DNA from: an uncultured Lachnospiraceae bacterium
GTDB taxonomy: Bacteria > Bacillota > Clostridia > Lachnospirales > Lachnospiraceae
Length of the DNA stretch: 21,168 bases
Assembly (NCBI GenBank): GCA_947631755.1
Contig: CANRMO010000013.1
Span: 1 to 21,168, forward strand
Reading direction: 5' to 3'
The translations under genes were made by a program, and so were the position numbers. How positions within the stretch are numbered: position 1 is the first letter of the stretch; the number at the start of each line of letters is the position of its first letter. The notes under the pieces are model-generated. The model did not search any database, was not told the DNA's origin, and saw only the letters and a program-made list of their open reading frames with translations. Positions 8,174 to 15,389 of this stretch are shown one piece after another.

Positions 8174-9061
8174 CTATTTTACCTTGATTTTTTTGTTAAA
8201 GACAAATGCGTCTGTCTTTTTGTATTTGATATTGGTCCAAAATTTTCCCACGGATACGACGGTGAAAACCGTGCCTTTTTTTGCCGTGCCTAACTTTCTG
8301 GAAGATTTTTTGTTTTTGGCCCGGAGAGGGGCGGACAAAACGCAGATGGTTCCCTTCCGGTATCCAGAGAGATCCGGCCTGCCGGACAGGCAGGAGTTTT
8401 TCACATATCCGGTATGCATTATGCCAGTATGTGCTGCGCGGACTTTGGACCAGCCGGTTTTTGTGTCACTGATATATTCGACCTCTGTTCCGGCAGAGAG
8501 GCTGCTGTAGAAACCGCTTACGGCAGATGCTTTTTTGTAGAGCCTGCACCTGGTACGGATGGTGATCCGGCCAGTTGTCTCCTGGGCGTAGTCTGGCCTG
8601 CCGAATCCGCGGATCACAGAGAGAGTGCGTGTTCTGCGCATGACGCATCCGCCGTTGTCATTGCTGGAGAGAGACGTGTTCCCCTCTATGAGAGTGTAGG
8701 TGCCGTCGGGATTTTTTTTCTCAACGATCCCGACATGGGACGCGCGCCCTTTGCCAAAATCCATAAGGCAGATATCACCTTTTTTTCCGTCTGTCTTTGC
8801 GTGCCATCGGCCAGTGTTCTTATAATAATTTTCTATGTCCGGACAGTACGCAGCTTTTTTTCCACCGCAGAATAATTTTGAGGCCCCTGCTCTGTGGAAG
8901 ACCCACGATACAAAGACGGCGCACCAGGGATAAAGGGAGCCACTCACTTTTGCCCCGTAATACCATGTATTGTATTTTACGCGGTTACTGCCTGCCGGTT
9001 TTTCTTTTGTCCCTATTTCGCCAATGGCAGTTTCTAAAACTGTTTTTGCTGTAATTTTCAT
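8174..9061 (-). CDS. Phage endolysin, CHAP amidase/endopeptidase with SH3 repeats
   Basis: 295 residues. Residues about 10-155 form a CHAP domain: the nucleophile Cys47 in YPWCAVFVSWV, the catalytic His109 in SHVGIV, and the third polar residue in EGNTS (Glu126/Asn128). CHAP enzymes cut peptidoglycan stem peptides or cross-bridges. Residues about 160-228 and 232-295 look like two bacterial SH3-type wall-binding domains (ITIRTRCRLYKKAS and the ICVLSAPLRAKN region). There is no signal peptide, so release needs the holin encoded just upstream. The ATG at 9061 is preceded by GAGGTGAG. The gene stands between the holin and the small peptide. The lysis pair precedes the tape measure gene in transcription order instead of following the tail genes. 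Confidence 0.9.
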   Translation of the reverse strand: MKITAKTVLETAIGEIGTKEKPAGSNRVKYNTWYYGAKVSGSLYPWCAVFVSWVFHRAGASKLFCGGKKAAYCPDIENYYKNTGRWHAKTDGKKGDICLMDFGKGRASHVGIVEKKNPDGTYTLIEGNTSLSSNDNGGCVMRRTRTLSVIRGFGRPDYAQETTGRITIRTRCRLYKKASAVSGFYSSLSAGTEVEYISDTKTGWSKVRAAHTGIMHTGYVKNSCLSGRPDLSGYRKGTICVLSAPLRAKNKKSSRKLGTAKKGTVFTVVSVGKFWTNIKYKKTDAFVFNKKIKVK

Positions 9062-9094
9062 TTCTGTTATCTCACCTCTATCTGTCTGGCTTGT

Positions 9095-9475
9095 TTATTT
9101 TGACTCCTGTTTGACTTCATATAATGCGGTGCCGATCATAGATTCCAGCCAGTTGTCAAAATCTGCATTTTCTTCCCGCAGCATTTTATAGGCCGCATTT
9201 GAGAGTGCCTGTAATGCTTTTTCCTTGGCGATCTCTTTTACTTCATTCTGTTTTTCACCGGTCCAGAGTTCGGGATCATTTTTGATATCCTTTACCTCTG
9301 TCTCATGTACGCCCTTTACTGCCTTTACCATTTCCTCGTATAAAATCTTTGCGTATTTGTCTACTTTTCTGGTTTTCAGGTTGTCATAGATCTGCTTGCC
9401 GATGGGGATACAGACAATGGTCCAGATTGCAGTGACCAGTGCCGCCCAGTCAATGTTGATTAGAAGTTCTTTCAT
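9095..9475 (-). CDS. Phage holin, LL-H family
   Basis: 126 residues starting MKELLINIDWAALVTAIW. One hydrophobic helix (about 6-27) is followed by a long charged amphipathic region (about 28-126, with KVDKYAKILYEEMVKAVKG and a C-terminal ENADFDNWLESMIG). This is the layout of the phage LL-H type holins. These proteins assemble in the cytoplasmic membrane and let the endolysin reach the wall. The start at 9475 is supported by GGAGGTG 6 bases upstream. A longer reading from 9604 would cross the terminator of the preceding gene and is rejected. It is followed by the endolysin after 33 bases, so the two are co-transcribed. Confidence 0.8.
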   Translation of the reverse strand: MKELLINIDWAALVTAIWTIVCIPIGKQIYDNLKTRKVDKYAKILYEEMVKAVKGVHETEVKDIKNDPELWTGEKQNEVKEIAKEKALQALSNAAYKMLREENADFDNWLESMIGTALYEVKQESK

Positions 9476-9551
9476 GTGCTCACCTCCATTCAAGCGGAAT
9501 GCTGTTTTATGATTTTTGATTGTGCCCGTCTCATTGCGTGCATATAGGAAT

Positions 9552-9598
9552 GAAAAAGGCCGTGGGAAAAAGGGACTCTGTCCCTCTGTCCCACGGCC
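9552..9598 (-). terminator. Intrinsic terminator before the lysis genes
   Basis: On the minus strand a 10-bp GC-rich stem (plus-strand arms 9558-9567 and 9589-9598) with an inner 5-bp stem (9572-9576/9580-9584) is followed by TTTTTCATT. It starts 10 bases after the stop codon of the tail-like gene and separates it from the holin gene. Confidence 0.8.
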
Positions 9599-9607
9599 AT
9601 GCAATTG

Positions 9608-10462
9608 TCAGACGGTTTCGTCCTCAGACGGGGTATCAGCTGCCCCTCCTTCTTCATCCATCTCATCTGCCGGGATCACGATTTTGAACAGAACCTTTTT
9701 GCGGTCGCAATAGGACTGGTTTGCCCGGATCTTGAATGGGTGGTTGCCGTCTGTGGTAAAAGAGACATCCACATTGGCGTCCAGTTTGGCATTAGGGAAA
9801 ACGATAAATGCATGGATCAGTGTGCTGGGGTTACATATGTCGGTGCCGAGCACTTCCATTATGAATTTCCCGGATTTGGGGAAGTTGATCGCATCGCCTG
9901 TCACAGAGACGGCCTGTGTGGCCTCATACTCATACTGAACAAAATATGGATCACCGGGTTTTGCATCTGTCGGGAATGTGATGGCCTGTGTGGCCTCGTC
10001 ATATGTAAATACACCGGCTCCAGAAGTGTCGCTGCGTTTCACGGCCTGTCCGAGAGTGTCGTCACCTTTCAGGTAATAGATCTCCGTGGGCGCCGTGTTC
10101 GGCTTGTGGGAGAGTCTGACCGGATCCGTGACGACAGCCGGGACGGTGATTGTCTCAAAGGCCGGGGCAGTTACGGTTTCTGTTTTGTCTGCCACTTTCT
10201 TTTCATTGCCCTGCTGTGCGGCATAGAGAGACAGATCGAACAGAGAGTTCTGCGCGCTGAATTCTGCTTTCTTTGCCCTGTCAAATTCGACAATAGTTCC
10301 GCCGAGGGCGTCTACTGCCTGTGCGTTCTCTGTTGTCACAGAGAGGCTCGGCTCGCTGATCTGGTTGATGGACCACATAAGGCTGCCGTCTGAACCGGAT
10401 GTCATGATACCACGCAGTACGTGGTCAATTGCAAAATTGTTGATATCAAATACTTTTTCCAT
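9608..10462 (-). CDS. Probable phage major tail (tube) protein
   Basis: 284 residues, beta-rich with an acidic tail (MDEEGGAADTPSEDE). It begins MEKVFDINNFAIDHVLRGIM and has a Ser/Thr/Val-rich body with short repeated strands (SVTGDAINFPKSGKFIMEVLG, VLFKIVIPADEMDEE). Composition, the excellent ribosome binding site (GGAGG, 9 bases before the ATG) and the terminator straight after it fit an abundant structural protein, most likely the tail tube, or else a decoration protein. The assignment is by context and fold-like composition; no catalytic motif is seen. It follows the two unassigned structural genes and precedes the lysis pair. Confidence 0.55.
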   Translation of the reverse strand: MEKVFDINNFAIDHVLRGIMTSGSDGSLMWSINQISEPSLSVTTENAQAVDALGGTIVEFDRAKKAEFSAQNSLFDLSLYAAQQGNEKKVADKTETVTAPAFETITVPAVVTDPVRLSHKPNTAPTEIYYLKGDDTLGQAVKRSDTSGAGVFTYDEATQAITFPTDAKPGDPYFVQYEYEATQAVSVTGDAINFPKSGKFIMEVLGTDICNPSTLIHAFIVFPNAKLDANVDVSFTTDGNHPFKIRANQSYCDRKKVLFKIVIPADEMDEEGGAADTPSEDETV

Positions 10463-10528
10463 TTGAAATTTCCTCCTTAATATTTGGATTTTTTTTTGGA
10501 TGAAGACAGAGTGGGGATGAGAGAGGCG

Positions 10529-11281
10529 CTATTCATCAGCGCTTCTCATCCAATCAAACTCTTTTTTGTTGATCTTGCTTGTGTCGATCATACCGCTGTA
10601 ACTGCCTGTTAGAAGAGAGGTTGACACAACGTATATCTGGGCGCCCTGGACGGTGTCCATAAATTCATAGATGCTGCATTCTTTTAGTTCACTGCTCTTG
10701 TATTTAAACCCCGGGTAACGCATCATGGCTGAGATCAGGGGTTTTAGCTGGGACTCATATCGTTTTCCCTCGTTTTTCTTCCTTTTTTCCCGATCAAGCC
10801 GGATGAGTATTTTTTTTGTGACTTTGTTTGCAGCCCGTTCGATCTTCGGTTTAAAGCCGTGGAGCTTACGCAGATATCCGACAAGTTTCAGATAGGCAAG
10901 TTCGTCTAATTTTTCTCCTGTGTCCTGATCTGTCATAAAAAATTTTTCTGTGAGTGTATCCTTACATAAAATCATTTTTGACAGATCCAGGGAGCCTAAT
11001 AATAATTTTGTCATATCTGGGGTAAATCCTCTTGTGAGGATATAGAATAGTTCAAAATCGGATATCTTTTCGTAATCGATCCCCATATCAAACAGGGCAC
11101 TTTTCATGTCACTTGGGATGGCAGTGAGAGAGGAGACGACGGAGTAGTAGTTCTGTTCGCCGAACGCAACGATCTCTCCGACCGTGGGAGTGTGTACCGT
11201 GATATAGTCGTTTATCCTGTAGTCCTCTCCAAAATACATCCGCAGCTCATCAAAATCGAGTAAGTTTTTTCCGCATACCAT
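10529..11281 (-). CDS. Phage structural or assembly protein, 250 residues, unassigned
   Basis: Mostly helical, with a very basic middle (about residues 148-178, ERAANKVTKKILIRLDREK) and the N-terminal pattern MVCGKNLLDFDELRMYFGEDYRI, followed by VHTPTVGEIVAFGEQNYY. The latter resembles the start of tail assembly chaperone or tail-associated proteins found beside the tail tube gene in Clostridia phages, but this is only a likeness. The ATG at 11279-11281 follows the upstream gene's stop by only a few bases, so translational coupling is likely. The upstream AGGGA is a weak site. No membrane segment. Confidence 0.55.
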   Translation of the reverse strand: MVCGKNLLDFDELRMYFGEDYRINDYITVHTPTVGEIVAFGEQNYYSVVSSLTAIPSDMKSALFDMGIDYEKISDFELFYILTRGFTPDMTKLLLGSLDLSKMILCKDTLTEKFFMTDQDTGEKLDELAYLKLVGYLRKLHGFKPKIERAANKVTKKILIRLDREKRKKNEGKRYESQLKPLISAMMRYPGFKYKSSELKECSIYEFMDTVQGAQIYVVSTSLLTGSYSGMIDTSKINKKEFDWMRSADE

Positions 11282-11285
11282 GGAA

Positions 11286-11885
11286 TCACATCCCTGTCTG
11301 GCCGCCGGCCGCTAATGGCCGGTTTTTATACGGTTTGTTGGCGAGCGCGTCTGTCCTGTTCAGCCCGAATATCATCTGACGGGCCAGATAGGCCGTGTTT
11401 GTCACTCTTTCCCGGCTGCTGATTAACCGGCACCGGGATCCGAAAACCGCAGTCCAGTCAATTTTTTCCCGGAGTATGCCGCCAATCAGGTCGTGCCTTG
11501 CCAGGCCGCTTGTGCTGTCGATGGCTTCTTCCGGTTCACGGCTGCACAGGATCATAAACAGTATCTGTGCGTTGAATTTTACCGGGTCCTGTCTGGCAGT
11601 TTCGCGCAGGTTCACGGTGTAGCATATAAAATTTTTTGCGTCGGATGGAGCCTGCTCTGTAAAGGTATACGGCATAACCGCGTATCCAAAATATCTGTCC
11701 CAGTTTTCACCGGGGATTGGCAGCCCGTTTTCAAGATTTGTCGCATTCAGTGCACAGAGCAGTTCGGGACAACTCAGCAAGGCGGTTTTGATCTTTTCCT
11801 TTAACCGGATGACGTCATCGTCTGAAGTCTTCGCATAGTCACAGAGATTTTTAAAAATATCATATTCTGCATTTGGTTGTTCCAT
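11286..11885 (-). CDS. Phage structural or assembly protein, 199 residues, unassigned
   Basis: Begins MEQPNAEYDIFKNLCDYAKT. The middle (AKNFICYTVNLRETARQDP ... AQILFMILCS) and the following GGILREKIDWTAVFGSRCRL are mixed alpha/beta. The position at the start of a structural run, coupled to the 250-residue gene, suggests a neck, head-tail connector or tail-terminator type role. No recognised motif confirms it. The ATG at 11885 has GGGGTGA 7 bases upstream. A stem-loop with a T-run lies just before the gene, so it begins a new transcription unit or depends on readthrough. Confidence 0.55.
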   Translation of the reverse strand: MEQPNAEYDIFKNLCDYAKTSDDDVIRLKEKIKTALLSCPELLCALNATNLENGLPIPGENWDRYFGYAVMPYTFTEQAPSDAKNFICYTVNLRETARQDPVKFNAQILFMILCSREPEEAIDSTSGLARHDLIGGILREKIDWTAVFGSRCRLISSRERVTNTAYLARQMIFGLNRTDALANKPYKNRPLAAGGQTGM

Positions 11886-11907
11886 AATATATCACCCCGC
11901 TATTCAT

Positions 11908-11952
11908 AAAAAGAAGCAGCGGAAATACAGATTTTTTTCCGTACCTCCGCTG
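11908..11952 (-). terminator. Intrinsic terminator between HU-like and structural genes
   Basis: On the minus strand a 15-bp stem including G-T wobbles (plus-strand arms 11917-11931 and 11938-11952) around a six-A loop is followed by CTTCTTTTTATG. It lies between the HU-like gene and the first structural gene, 23 bases before the latter's start. Confidence 0.7.
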
Positions 11953-12026
11953 TCAGTAGAAAATATAGTAGAAAAATGAAAGATGTCTGTCAGAAATATC
12001 CGTTTTAACGGTTTGATGATATGTAT

Positions 12027-12329
12027 TTATTCTCTGTGTTCATTTAACTTCCTCTTGTAATAATCGGTTACGGTTGCTTTTGTCCTGATCTTACCCGGAC
12101 AAGTATAGCCCTGGAATAAGCCGCGGTCGATCGTGCGCTCCGGGATGTGTTCCGAGACGACGGATAATCCGCGCAATAATTTAATGGTGATCTTTTCGGT
12201 GGGAGCAGCAGATGATAAGTGGGCGAAGATGATCGTTTCCGCTGATTTGAATACTTTTCGGACAGTCATTACATCTACGTCTTCCTTTGCTGCAATATCG
12301 TTGATCAGTTCATCCTGCGTCACAGTCAA
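12027..12329 (-). CDS. HU/IHF-like DNA-binding protein
   Basis: 100 residues. The N-terminal half (TQDELINDIAAKEDVDVMTVRKVFKSAETIIFAHL) matches the two helices of the HU/IHF fold. The remainder (EKITIKLLRGLSVVSEHIPERTI) gives the beta strands, but the classical GxGxF and the long DNA-bending arm are reduced, as in divergent phage HU-like proteins. It probably binds and compacts or bends phage DNA. The start is a TTG at 12329, chosen because GGAAGGAGG lies 11 bases upstream and the family N-terminus begins there. The ATG nearer the site is out of frame and gives a nine-codon frame. The gene follows the RNA polymerase gene, separated by 159 bases with a hairpin. Confidence 0.75.
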   Translation of the reverse strand: MTVTQDELINDIAAKEDVDVMTVRKVFKSAETIIFAHLSSAAPTEKITIKLLRGLSVVSEHIPERTIDRGLFQGYTCPGKIRTKATVTDYYKRKLNEHRE

Positions 12330-12393
12330 GTGGCCTCATACCTCCTTCCGGGCTTTTGTTATCTGCGGCATGTCTTCTCCATATACGCACAGG

Positions 12394-12424
12394 CCCGTTT
12401 TTTAAAACCCGCGTAAAAAACGGG
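12394..12424 (-). other. Hairpin after the RNA polymerase gene, possible terminator
   Basis: A 10-bp perfect stem (12394-12403 and 12415-12424) with six A/T pairs and four G/C pairs. On the minus strand an alternative 4-bp CCCG/CGGG hairpin is followed by TTTT, so the element can fold as a weak terminator or as a longer stem without a T-run. It lies in the 159-base gap between the polymerase and HU-like genes. Confidence 0.45.
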
Positions 12425-12488
12425 TGATTTTGTTTGCTGCCCGGATCCAATGACCCGGTATCTCCGGTTGAAAAAACAAAAGTGGAAG

Positions 12489-15143
12489 TTACCTTTTTTT
12501 TGCTTTTCGCTCCCGGTCCCACGCTTTCCTGTATTCTTTCTGGCACCTGCTGCACCGTTGTTTTTTCATATTGCGGGCGTCTACCTCAACCCATTCCCCG
12601 CAATCTGCACACTGGATATATTTTGTCCTGTGGACGGTTACATTGTTCTCTAAATTGCTGACAATGTATTGGCCGTAGCAGAACCACAGCAGTTGTTTGT
12701 ACCGTTTTTTTCCCGTCCTTCCGCTGTAAAGATATTCGGTCAGCATATCCGCTGCCGCACTGTCTGTATATCCCAGTGCGGTAAACTGCAGGCGGATTTT
12801 ATTGGCTACATAGTGCAGGTTATCAATGTATTCGTCCTTTCTGTTTACCATATACCGGTATTTCCTGTTCAAAGAGTCATACAGCTTCCCGACTTCCGGC
12901 GGGCAGATTGTTTCCGGGTTACGCATCATTTTTTTGTATTCGATGTCGTCTAATTTCAATCCCTTTGTGTTTAATGGCACATCGGGAATCCGCTCGAAGA
13001 TCTTATTCACGAAACTGCCGTTTCGCGCGGCGGTCTGTCCGCCCTCTTTGTCTTTTGCATAGCGAAAGAAAGCGGGAAGCTTCTGGCCGGTAAATTTTTT
13101 GATTTCCTCACGGATCTCTTTTGGAAATTCCGGCTTATACAGTGTTTTGGCATAATCGATCACAAAATTATTCTGACAGCACAGCCTCTTCACGCAGTCA
13201 ATGGCGTGTTGCTTCTCGCGGTCAGTTCCCTCAATAAAAACGCTGCTGTTCCAGATCTTTGATATGTTGTTGCTGTATGTCCCGATGTTTCCCCCCACAA
13301 AAGCGGCGTTGAGCCCCTCGTAGATTGTCCGGGTGTTCAGTTCGGTCGGTTTTGCCTTTTTCATATTGTAGTACAGTGGGACAATGTCTTTCATGTTGCG
13401 TTCGGCTATCCGGACAAAATCTGGATCTGCTACCACAAGTGACTTGTCCCCGTCCACGTCAAACATTAAAAGTTTACTGATCAGGTCGTGTGAGCTTGTG
13501 TATATGCCATCAGTGACAAACCATTCGCTGATTTCGCTGGACCGCTCACCGCACGATGCGTTCGCTGTATTGAGGCGCACGGCGTGTTCCCGGTACAGGT
13601 GGGGGCTTCTCAGGCAGTCTAATTTTTCATATTTCCTGTAGAACCGGCAGAAGACTTCCTGATCCGCCAAAAGGCCTTCCGGGGTCTCTGTGTGGAGGAA
13701 CCAGTGCTCACAGGCCGCGTAGAAATCGGGCAGCAAAAATGTGTACCTCCCGTTTATTTCGAGTTTTCCGCTGCGGTATTTTTTCAGCAGGCTGTTTTTT
13801 ATATCCCGCAATATGTCCTTTGTATAGGTGTCGTTCAGCAGGGCGGGGTATAGTTTAACCGCTCTCTGGAACGGAGTCATATTGGTATTGTAAGGAGTTA
13901 TCCCCAGAACTTCTTTCATTGTCTCCTCTGAGGTGCAGATGCCCATGACTTTTTTGGCAGACCTGGCGCACAGAAGATCGATCTCTTCGTCTGTGATATC
14001 GGTCAGGGTCTGGAGCATCTGATAGTTTATCCTGGCTTTTTTGATGCGCTCTTCCTCTGTGTTGCAGAGGCCTGCCTGGCATCCGCAGGATTTGAAATAG
14101 TTTTTGTAATCCTCCCACGAGTCGTAATATTTCCACATTTTAAATTGGGATCTGCAGAAAATGATTTCTATATCTTCTGCGATCACATCGTGGGCCTTGC
14201 CGTAAATATCTGTGATGACGGGACTGCATCCGCTGGTTTCGATAAATTTTCTGAAATCAAATACTCCCAGCAGCCCTTTGATCCAGGGCGCGCGGAACAT
14301 CGTGTTTTTTTTCATGACAGAGGGTAACATCATGCCTGCCCCGTCGGTGTGTGTAACAGGAATATAGTCCGTCTTTCTTATAATGGAGTAGTCGGTCTCG
14401 TCTATGAGATCAAAAGTGCCGTACACCTTTGTCTCAAAGTCATCGATAACAATACATTTGTCGATGTCAAATTCTTTCCACTCATCTGTGGCGGAGTTTG
14501 CCAGTGCCATGTATGCCAGATATTTGTTTGCATTATTTCCGCCTCTGGCGTTTATCTTATTGACCGTTAATCCGCATAAGATCGTCTGCTCTATCTCAAG
14601 CCAAACAGATTCACGGATAAACAGTGCTTTTTTGCTGCGGATCTGGCCGGCCGAAGAGGTGAGGTATTTGTATTTCTGATCTCTGAAAATAAATCCGTAA
14701 AAGGACAGATCTTTGAAAATGTCAAAGTAATAGACCTGGACGACAAGCAGGGAATCGGTAAGTTCGTCTTCCTGTATGCCGATCGCTCTTGTGAGGGCGG
14801 ATTCAAAAACAGAGATTACATGGTGGTCCCGGATATCATTTTCCCTCAGATGCCGGATATGGTCTTTTCCGCCAGTCCGCTCATTCTGTTTTGCCTTATT
14901 GGACAATAAGGACAGTAGTTTTTCCTTTGTCTCGCGGGACTTTGCCTGCTTGTACCGGATCAGCCTGTCCCATTTCTCACATTCCGCAGCTTGGACTGAG
15001 AGGGGCATGTTTTTCGCCCGGAGCTTTTTTATATGATCTGTCTCCTTTTTGTACTGAATGATTTTGTCGTGCAGATATTTTTCGTGATTGCTGTAAAAAT
15101 GCCCGGTATCAACCGAGTAAAGGTTTATCTGTCTGTCAAGCAT
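12489..15143 (-). CDS. Phage single-chain RNA polymerase, YonO/QDE-1-like two-barrel family
   Basis: 884 residues, about the size of YonO of Bacillus phage SPbeta (roughly 900). Motifs read in order are: THTDGAGMM (D267-G270), matching the DGxG block of cellular RdRPs; RAPWIKGLLGVFDF with Lys289; RSPHLYREH (512-520), matching the RNPCLHPGD-type block; FDVDGD (D562, D564, D566), the metal-binding DxDGD of the second double-psi barrel; IGTYSNNISKIWNS (620-633), matching LGxISNxH; and VIDYAKT (661-667), matching AVDFPKT. The C-terminus adds a zinc ribbon (Cys845, 848, 864, 867) and a basic tail. The family makes RNA from an RNA or DNA template without sigma; YonO is DNA-dependent. A role in late transcription is inferred. 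The ATG at 15143 follows AAAGGGGA. The promoter region carries LexA-type boxes. The frame is intact. Confidence 0.9.
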   Translation of the reverse strand: MLDRQINLYSVDTGHFYSNHEKYLHDKIIQYKKETDHIKKLRAKNMPLSVQAAECEKWDRLIRYKQAKSRETKEKLLSLLSNKAKQNERTGGKDHIRHLRENDIRDHHVISVFESALTRAIGIQEDELTDSLLVVQVYYFDIFKDLSFYGFIFRDQKYKYLTSSAGQIRSKKALFIRESVWLEIEQTILCGLTVNKINARGGNNANKYLAYMALANSATDEWKEFDIDKCIVIDDFETKVYGTFDLIDETDYSIIRKTDYIPVTHTDGAGMMLPSVMKKNTMFRAPWIKGLLGVFDFRKFIETSGCSPVITDIYGKAHDVIAEDIEIIFCRSQFKMWKYYDSWEDYKNYFKSCGCQAGLCNTEEERIKKARINYQMLQTLTDITDEEIDLLCARSAKKVMGICTSEETMKEVLGITPYNTNMTPFQRAVKLYPALLNDTYTKDILRDIKNSLLKKYRSGKLEINGRYTFLLPDFYAACEHWFLHTETPEGLLADQEVFCRFYRKYEKLDCLRSPHLYREHAVRLNTANASCGERSSEISEWFVTDGIYTSSHDLISKLLMFDVDGDKSLVVADPDFVRIAERNMKDIVPLYYNMKKAKPTELNTRTIYEGLNAAFVGGNIGTYSNNISKIWNSSVFIEGTDREKQHAIDCVKRLCCQNNFVIDYAKTLYKPEFPKEIREEIKKFTGQKLPAFFRYAKDKEGGQTAARNGSFVNKIFERIPDVPLNTKGLKLDDIEYKKMMRNPETICPPEVGKLYDSLNRKYRYMVNRKDEYIDNLHYVANKIRLQFTALGYTDSAAADMLTEYLYSGRTGKKRYKQLLWFCYGQYIVSNLENNVTVHRTKYIQCADCGEWVEVDARNMKKQRCSRCQKEYRKAWDRERKAKKR

Positions 15144-15214
15144 AGTAATGTGTCCCCTTTCGTTTTTTCATTTTTTGCTGCATAGAATATGCAGGTTGGT
15201 AAAGTGTCTCTGAT

Positions 15215-15220
15215 ATTATA
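15215..15220 (-). promoter_or_regulatory. -10 element for the RNA polymerase gene
   Basis: On the minus strand a perfect TATAAT (plus-strand ATTATA) stands about 70 bases before the polymerase start codon. No good TTGACA lies 17 bases upstream (AATGTT occupies that place), and that position is inside LexA-type box 1. The promoter may be activated, or box 1 may repress it. Confidence 0.55.
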
Positions 15221-15236
15221 TTCTCCGTCCGGCCAG

Positions 15237-15248
15237 GAACATTTGTTC
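15237..15248. promoter_or_regulatory. LexA/DinR-type SOS box 1
   Basis: GAACATTTGTTC is a perfect GAAC-N4-GTTC palindrome, the core of the Gram-positive LexA site. It overlaps the -35 position of the leftward promoter. Together with box 2 it forms an 11-bp perfect inverted repeat. Confidence 0.75.
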
Positions 15249-15265
15249 TTTTTGCCAATAAGAGA

Positions 15266-15277
15266 AAACAAATGTTC
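15266..15277. promoter_or_regulatory. LexA/DinR-type SOS box 2 (imperfect)
   Basis: AAACAAATGTTC followed by G: one half-site GTTCG is intact and the other has A for G. It lies midway between boxes 1 and 3, with centres 29 and 28 bp away. It ends 9 bases before the rightward -35. Confidence 0.55.
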
Positions 15278-15286
15278 GAAAAATGC

Positions 15287-15315
15287 TTGACAGGAACGTG
15301 TGTTCGTGATAGGAT
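15287..15315 (+). promoter_or_regulatory. Rightward early promoter of the sigma-like gene
   Basis: A perfect -35 TTGACA (15287-15292), a 17-base spacer and -10 TAGGAT (15310-15315); GATAAT at 15313-15318 is an alternative with a 20-base spacer. The spacer is almost filled by LexA-type box 3, so repressor binding would block RNA polymerase. About 75 bases of leader precede the start codon. Confidence 0.75.
15294..15306. promoter_or_regulatory. LexA/DinR-type SOS box 3
   Basis: GAACGTGTGTTCG is a perfect GAAC-N4-GTTC core with the flanking G. It sits between the -35 and -10 of the rightward promoter, the classical place for LexA control. Confidence 0.8.
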
Positions 15316-15389
15316 AATGACATAAAAATAAGGCTTATTTTACAAATGACACCGGTGGATATGGAGTGAGTTGCAAAGGAGTGTATTGA

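Noticed and set aside
8046..8875. Plus-strand open frames opposite the endolysin and small peptide
   Set aside because: They are complements of the well-supported CHAP endolysin. They have no ribosome binding site and show biased residues such as Phe and Cys runs.
9599..10393. 264-residue open frame on the plus strand opposite the tail-like gene
   Set aside because: Antisense to a gene with a strong ribosome binding site. Its product is rich in Cys, Gly and Arg without any family pattern and has no ribosome binding site of its own.
10529..10560. Hairpin over the stop codon of the 250-residue gene
   Set aside because: One mismatch in a 9-bp stem and no T-run after it; not supported as a terminator.
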